Source: Acidobacteriota bacterium (GTDB lineage: Bacteria; Acidobacteriota; Terriglobia; Bryobacterales; Bryobacteraceae). From it: a stretch of DNA of 37,901 nucleotides. Below are positions 33,808-37,901 of this stretch, in pieces. The notes under the pieces were generated by a model that saw only the letters and a program-made list of their open reading frames with translations, was not told where the DNA came from and did no database searches. The stretch is taken from contig QHXW01000412.1 in the NCBI GenBank assembly GCA_003223115.1, forward strand, positions 1 through 37,901, read 5' to 3'. How positions within the stretch are numbered: the first letter of the stretch is position 1; every line of letters begins with the position of its first letter. Both the position numbers and the translations under genes were made by a program.

Positions 33808-35295
33808 TTAGTTTCGCGGCACTTCCGCGCCCAGTGTTCGCAGATCATCATCGATGCTTTCGACCAGTCGCGACTGACGCCCGGCAACGGCCTCCTGGCG
33901 CGCCAGCCGCAGATAATGCAAACCGTTCTCCCGATCGCCCGACCGCGTGTAGGCTGCTCCAACGGCGTACAGATATGACGGCTTGCTCTCCTTGTCCGTC
34001 GTGCTCAAACTCTTCAAGAGATGCTGTATGCCCTCCTGGTAGTTTTTCTGGTGTACCAGGATGCGCCCGGCGTTGAACTGAGCTTGCGGATCACCGGGAT
34101 CGTTTTCCACAGCCTTCCGGTATTCCGCCAGCGCCTCGGGAACCTTGCCTTGTGTCTCCAGCATGTAACCCAAATTTATATGCGCGCCAGCATAGGCGGA
34201 ATTGATTTCAAGCGTCCGCCGGAATGCCTTCTCAGCCTCCGGAAACTTCTCCTGGCCGGCGAGCAGTAATCCGTAATCGAAGTAGCTCTCCGGTTCATCG
34301 GGCTTCAGCGTAACTGCCGCCTGAAAGTGCTCCTCGGCCTTGGCGGCCTGCCCGAGCCTGCCGTAAAGCGAGATGAGATGCACATGAGCGGGGACAAGCC
34401 GCGGATTGACAACAAGCGCCTTCTCGTAAGCTGCCGCGGCATCCTCAAATCTTGCGCTGCGGACAAGCTCATCGCCCTTTCGCAGTTCCTCGACGGCATC
34501 CGCGTTCAAGGCGTTGACCTCGTCGAGCATCGCATCCTCGAGACGCGGTGCGGAACGTTTGTCCCGCTCGAAGAGCGCTAGCTCAGCGGCGGCTTGATCT
34601 TTTTTGCCAAGACGCTCGTAAGAATGGCCCAAAGCGTAACGGGCCGCGCCAAAACCCGGGAACAATTCGCACGCCTTCCGAAAAGACAAAATCGCGCCGT
34701 TCAAATCGTTGCGTACAGCATGCACCCGTCCAACCCCGTAATGCGCCTCAGCGCTCGCGGGATGCTTTTTGAGAATCGCCTCATAGAGGCTGGAGGCCTC
34801 CTGCCATTGCCCTGAGCCCAATAGGCAAGCTCCCAGCTTCAACTCTGCCGGCAAATATTCAGGATCGAGACGCAATGCCTCGCGCAGCGTCGCGGTCGCG
34901 TGCTCGCAATCCGCCTGACTTGCCTGGATCAGTCCCAGGAAATAGGCCCATCGGAATGTCGACGGATCAAGCAGGTGGGCTCTCTGGTAGCAGGCTACCG
35001 CTTCATCGATGAGGTGATTCGCATGCAGCACCATGGCCAACGTGCCGTTGGCTGCCGCATCGCGGGGCTTGGCTTCTACAGCCGCGACAGCCTCTTCCAC
35101 GGCAGCCCGGACGGCCGGAGGATAACGCAGCGTCGCGAGCGGCGGGAGTTGCGGCAAGTCAGGCCTTTCGGCCATCGCACTCCAGGTACATGTGCCCGGA
35201 CTAAGCGCGAGAGCCATTCCCACATACCACGCTGCCCGCCGTATGCCGATCATCAAACGGTCAATTTTAACATTCGGCTCAGCGCTACCTTGCAT
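33808..35295 (-). CDS. Secreted TPR-repeat protein (operon copy 1)
   Basis: A 495-residue TPR protein and the first gene of the minus-strand operon. After a short leader comes a hydrophobic export signal (about 18-35, AAWYVGMALALSPGTC) and then about ten TPRs (for example ACYQRAHLLDPSTFRWAYFL, AHINLGYMLETQGKVPEALA). The region after the signal (LPQLPPLATLRYPPAVRAAV, NGTLAMVLHANHLIDEAVAC) is shared with the second TPR protein. The ATG at 35295 follows a G-rich run; an ATG at 35253 would leave a shorter N-region and cannot be excluded. The divergent CRTAC1 gene starts about 100 bases away on the other strand. Role: probable scaffold or partner of the CRTAC1 proteins, inferred from repeated pairing. 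Confidence 0.9.
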   Translation of the reverse strand: MQGSAEPNVKIDRLMIGIRRAAWYVGMALALSPGTCTWSAMAERPDLPQLPPLATLRYPPAVRAAVEEAVAAVEAKPRDAAANGTLAMVLHANHLIDEAVACYQRAHLLDPSTFRWAYFLGLIQASQADCEHATATLREALRLDPEYLPAELKLGACLLGSGQWQEASSLYEAILKKHPASAEAHYGVGRVHAVRNDLNGAILSFRKACELFPGFGAARYALGHSYERLGKKDQAAAELALFERDKRSAPRLEDAMLDEVNALNADAVEELRKGDELVRSARFEDAAAAYEKALVVNPRLVPAHVHLISLYGRLGQAAKAEEHFQAAVTLKPDEPESYFDYGLLLAGQEKFPEAEKAFRRTLEINSAYAGAHINLGYMLETQGKVPEALAEYRKAVENDPGDPQAQFNAGRILVHQKNYQEGIQHLLKSLSTTDKESKPSYLYAVGAAYTRSGDRENGLHYLRLARQEAVAGRQSRLVESIDDDLRTLGAEVPRN

Positions 35296-35356
35296 AGCGA
35301 GCCCCCCGGGTTCTCGGTCTCGGCGACTGGACGCACAGCATGTTTTAGAATACGAC

Positions 35357-35385
35357 TTGCATTGATAACGTCACGGATCTATGCA
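35357..35385 (+). promoter_or_regulatory. Possible promoter of the divergent CRTAC1 gene
   Basis: TTGCAT (35357-35362), a 17-base spacer and TATGCA (35380-35385) give a moderate sigma70-like match. The predicted start of transcription (about 35392) lies next to the ATG at 35394, which would make a nearly leaderless mRNA. Found by eye only. Confidence 0.25.
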
Positions 35386-35393
35386 GCTATTAA

Positions 35394-37139
35394 ATGCCCG
35401 AATCACGTTATAGCCGGCCCAGAGCAGTGTCGCGCCGCCGCGTGTTACGAGGTTTGAGTGGAGCTGGTCTCGGCTGGCGGGTTCTTGCAGGCTCCCCCTT
35501 TTTTTCTGCGCTCTCCGGTTTCGCTAGCCCCATCATTCCCCGTCCTGCTTTTGACGAGATCCCTCCATCAGCAAGCGGGATCACCTGGGTTCACTCCAAC
35601 GGGCGATCCGAGGAAATGTATCTGCCGGAGACGACCGGCGCGGGCTGCGCTTTTATTGATTACGACAACGACGGTTGGATGGACATCTATCTCGTGAACA
35701 GTGGCGCGTGCGACTTCTTCACGCCCCAGCCGCCTTTGCGCAACGCCCTCTACAAGAACAATCGCGACGGGACGTTTACCGACGTGACCTCTAAAGCCGG
35801 TGTTCAGGCGGGAGGGTACGGTATGGGAGTCGCCGTAGGTGATTACTACGGCGACGGGTGGCCCGATCTTTATGTCACACAGTACGGGCGCAGCATCCTC
35901 TATCACAACAATGGCAATGGAACTTTTACGGATGTCACTGACAAGGCCGGTGTAGGGGCGCCCGGCTGGGCATCGAGCGCGGTGTGGTTCGACTACGACA
36001 ACGACGGCAGGCTGGATCTTTTTGTCTGCCGGTTCGTAGATTTCGACAAATCCAAGAACAAGTTCTGCGGCAATCGGGAAACTGGCGAGCGCTACTACTG
36101 CATTCCTCGTGTCTACGAGCCCATGCCGAATTGGCTTTTCCACAACAACGGCGACGGCACATTCACGGACGTGAGCAAAGAATCCGGCATTGGCCAGTTC
36201 CCGTCGAAAGCCTGGGGCGTCGTGGCTAGCGATATCAACAACGACGGTTGGGTGGATCTCTTCGTGGCGAACGACACCACCAGCAACTATTTATTCGCCA
36301 ACCGGGGAAAAGGACAATTTGAAGACATCGGACTGCTGGCCGGAGTGGCTTACAGCGCCGATGGACACCCGCGCTCGGGAATGGGCGTGGACTCGGCCGA
36401 TTATGATCGGGACGGCTGGATGGACCTGTTCGTCGCCAATGTGGACCAGGAGATGTATTCGATTTATCGCAATCGCCACGATGAGAGTTTCGATGACATG
36501 GCCGTGCAAACCGGTATCGGCGTCTCCACAAGGCTGCTGAGCGGCTGGGGAGTGAAGTTTTTTGATTACGACAACGATGGCGACTTGGATCTGTTTCTGG
36601 CGAACGGTCATCCAGACGACCGCATCGAAAAGCGCTTGGAACATGTCAAATACAAAGAGCCGCCGCTGCTGTTCCGGAATACGGGGAAGTCTTTTGAAAA
36701 TGTAAGCCAGGCCAGCGGCCCCATTTTTTCGCAATCCCTGGCCGCTCGCGGCATGGCGCTTGGTGACTTTAATAATGACGGCGCGTTGGACATTCTGATC
36801 TCGGTGAATAACGGCGCGCCGGTGCTGTTACGCAATAACGCCGGAACGCAAAACCATTGGCTGGGCGTGCAACTGGTTGGCAGGAAGTGCAACCGGGACG
36901 CAGTCGGCGCTTTGGTGACTTACCAGGCTGGTGATTTCAAGCGGAGCCGGTGTCGAATCGGAGGCGGCAGTTACCTTTCGTCACACGACCCCAGGCTGGT
37001 TCTGGGGATCGGGAAGCGGACCAAAATCGATTGGCTCGAAGTGAAATGGCCCCAACCCAGCGGAGCGGTGGAGCGGTTCACGGACTTGCCGGTCGACCGT
37101 TACATTACGATAGCGGAGGGCGAGGGCGTCAAGACCTGA
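35394..37139 (+). CDS. CRTAC1-family protein (FG-GAP/VCBS repeats with ASPIC/UnbV domain), Tat-exported
   Basis: A 581-residue secreted protein and paralogue of the CRTAC1 protein at 29177-30916. The N-terminus has a twin-arginine signal ([13 protein letters not shown]). Repeated calcium loops follow ([60 protein letters not shown]), forming an integrin-like beta-propeller. The C-terminal ASPIC/UnbV domain (about 500-578) contains [29 protein letters not shown] and LEVKWPQ. It is transcribed away from the TPR operon and converges, with only 2 bases between stops, on another TPR gene. Thus it too sits beside TPR partners. Ligand and role are unknown; calcium-stabilised binding outside the cell is inferred. 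Confidence 0.93.
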   Translation: MPESRYSRPRAVSRRRVLRGLSGAGLGWRVLAGSPFFSALSGFASPIIPRPAFDEIPPSASGITWVHSNGRSEEMYLPETTGAGCAFIDYDNDGWMDIYLVNSGACDFFTPQPPLRNALYKNNRDGTFTDVTSKAGVQAGGYGMGVAVGDYYGDGWPDLYVTQYGRSILYHNNGNGTFTDVTDKAGVGAPGWASSAVWFDYDNDGRLDLFVCRFVDFDKSKNKFCGNRETGERYYCIPRVYEPMPNWLFHNNGDGTFTDVSKESGIGQFPSKAWGVVASDINNDGWVDLFVANDTTSNYLFANRGKGQFEDIGLLAGVAYSADGHPRSGMGVDSADYDRDGWMDLFVANVDQEMYSIYRNRHDESFDDMAVQTGIGVSTRLLSGWGVKFFDYDNDGDLDLFLANGHPDDRIEKRLEHVKYKEPPLLFRNTGKSFENVSQASGPIFSQSLAARGMALGDFNNDGALDILISVNNGAPVLLRNNAGTQNHWLGVQLVGRKCNRDAVGALVTYQAGDFKRSRCRIGGGSYLSSHDPRLVLGIGKRTKIDWLEVKWPQPSGAVERFTDLPVDRYITIAEGEGVKT

Positions 37140-37141
37140 GA

Positions 37142-37901
37142 CTAGGGCGGAGTGATCCGTGCCTGCTCCTCGATGTTCTGCTTTTCGACACTGTCCGACG
37201 CTTGAATGGCGGCGAATTTTTTGAGCGTCTCGCGCTCGAGTTCCTTTTGGCCCACGCTTCGATAAGCACGGGACAGTTGATAATAAATGCTGCCATCCTT
37301 GTCGCCGGCGACCGCGGTTTTTAGATGAGGAATGGCTTTCTCCGCCTGTCCGGTTTCGAGATATGCGCGGGCAAGATCCCGGTGCAGGGAAAGCCCCGTC
37401 GGATCTCGCTGGACTGCCTCTTTCAGAAGGGGAATGGCGTCGCCGGCCCTGGTCAGGCCCAACAGCGTGAATCCTAGCCAGTAGTTCAGCTCGACCGAGC
37501 CCCCGGCTTGTCGGTGGAGTTGTTCCAGAATCTGCCGCGCTTCCTCATACTGCCCGCTCTTGCTGAGCGCGACTGCCATCTGTTTTCGATAATACTCGTT
37601 GCCGGGAGAGAAATTCAGGGCCTTCTGCCATTCTTTCGCGGCTTCGCCAAATTTCCTCTGCCGCGAATAAATTTCCGCGAGAAGGTCGTATACTTCCGCG
37701 GACGGCGGGAGCTGAGCCAGCCGGGAAAATGCTCGCAAGGCCAGTGCATTGTACGCACGGGTTCGCCAGTAATACGTTTCCGGGCTCTTGGGGCTCGCCT
37801 GCCGGCTCACCAGTTCGCGGTAGCGTCCTGCCCGGAAGTCACATTCCAGATTCGCTGCAACACGCGTGCAGCTTAGGGCCGGCAGCTTGCTCTCTTTGTC
37901 T
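37142..37901 (-). CDS. TPR-repeat protein, partial (N-terminus beyond window)
   Basis: At least 253 residues of a TPR protein, read on the minus strand from the right edge to a TAG at 37142. The frame is open through the edge; the codons before 37810 (AANLECDFRAGRYRELVSRQ) already look like TPR helices. The GTG at 37810 is therefore probably internal and not the true start. About six to seven TPRs are visible (VYDLLAEIYSRQRKFGEAAK, LNYWLGFTLLGLTRAGDAIP, IYYQLSRAYRSVGQKELERE). It ends two bases from the convergent CRTAC1 gene. Whether it begins a further operon or carries another N-terminal domain cannot be seen. Confidence 0.88.
   Translation of the reverse strand, partial: DKESKLPALSCTRVAANLECDFRAGRYRELVSRQASPKSPETYYWRTRAYNALALRAFSRLAQLPPSAEVYDLLAEIYSRQRKFGEAAKEWQKALNFSPGNEYYRKQMAVALSKSGQYEEARQILEQLHRQAGGSVELNYWLGFTLLGLTRAGDAIPLLKEAVQRDPTGLSLHRDLARAYLETGQAEKAIPHLKTAVAGDKDGSIYYQLSRAYRSVGQKELERETLKKFAAIQASDSVEKQNIEEQARITPP

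Noticed and set aside
33804-33962. Upstream extension of the second TPR protein
   Set aside because: It overlaps the end of the first TPR gene and would bury the export signal; the GTG at 33803 sits just after the upstream stop.
37142-37810. Complete TPR protein starting at 37810
   Set aside because: The frame is open to the window edge and already encodes TPR-like sequence before that GTG, so the gene is partial.

Overview
The window looks like a chromosomal segment of a soil-type Acidobacteriota, most likely from the Solibacter/Bryobacter side of the phylum. This is inferred from gene content, not from a marker gene. The pointers are a DUF1501 protein paired with a PSCyt1/DUF1549/DUF1553 cytochrome, CRTAC1-type (ASPIC/UnbV) proteins paired with TPR proteins, a large acetylxylan-esterase-like hydrolase, a cytochrome-quinoprotein fusion, and moderately high GC with many 4-base start/stop overlaps.

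Left part (1-8600). A DEAD-box RNA helicase runs off the left edge on the minus strand. It is followed by a compact AbrB/MazE-type antitoxin and Doc (Fic-fold) toxin pair, whose predicted promoter -10 lies inside a perfect inverted repeat. A minus-strand operon then encodes a Tat-exported DUF1501 protein and a 1115-aa di-haem PSCyt1/DUF1549/DUF1553 protein. From about 6900 to 8600 there is gene debris: a frameshifted quinoprotein/EF-hand gene fused by deletion to an ECF sigma factor without its N-terminus, and a short unidentified remnant.

Catabolic operon (8597-14789, plus strand). It encodes a secreted double alpha/beta-hydrolase esterase, a Tat-type amidohydrolase, a second amidohydrolase-fold protein that has lost its metal ligands, and a di-haem cytochrome c/PQQ dehydrogenase fusion. 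The last three genes overlap by 4 bases. A secreted polysaccharide deacetylase faces it. Between them, an approximately 80-bp direct repeat flanks an approximately 680-bp insert carrying broken ORFs, one of which resembles the N-terminus of a nuclease-type defence protein.

Cell-envelope signalling cluster (16608-25243, plus strand). The order is FHA protein, tiny membrane protein, PP2C phosphatase-TM-beta-helix protein, Ser/Thr kinase-TM-TPR protein, an 1120-aa fusion of a SEDS (RodA/FtsW) glycosyltransferase with a class B penicillin-binding transpeptidase, and an FhaA-like DUF3662/FHA protein. The parts list matches the actinobacterial fhaA-fhaB-pstP-rodA-pbpA-pknA-pknB locus. Here the polymerase and crosslinker are one polypeptide, and the sensory domains are a beta-helix and TPRs instead of PASTA. 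This is the most remarkable system in the window.

Right part (25244-37901). A decayed TauE/SafE-type permease pseudogene is followed by a phosphoketolase and a histidine phosphatase. Next comes a minus-strand operon of three secreted TPR proteins ending in a CRTAC1 protein. A second, divergent CRTAC1 gene and a further TPR gene, cut by the right edge, complete the window. No rRNA, tRNA, CRISPR array or intact insertion sequence was seen.
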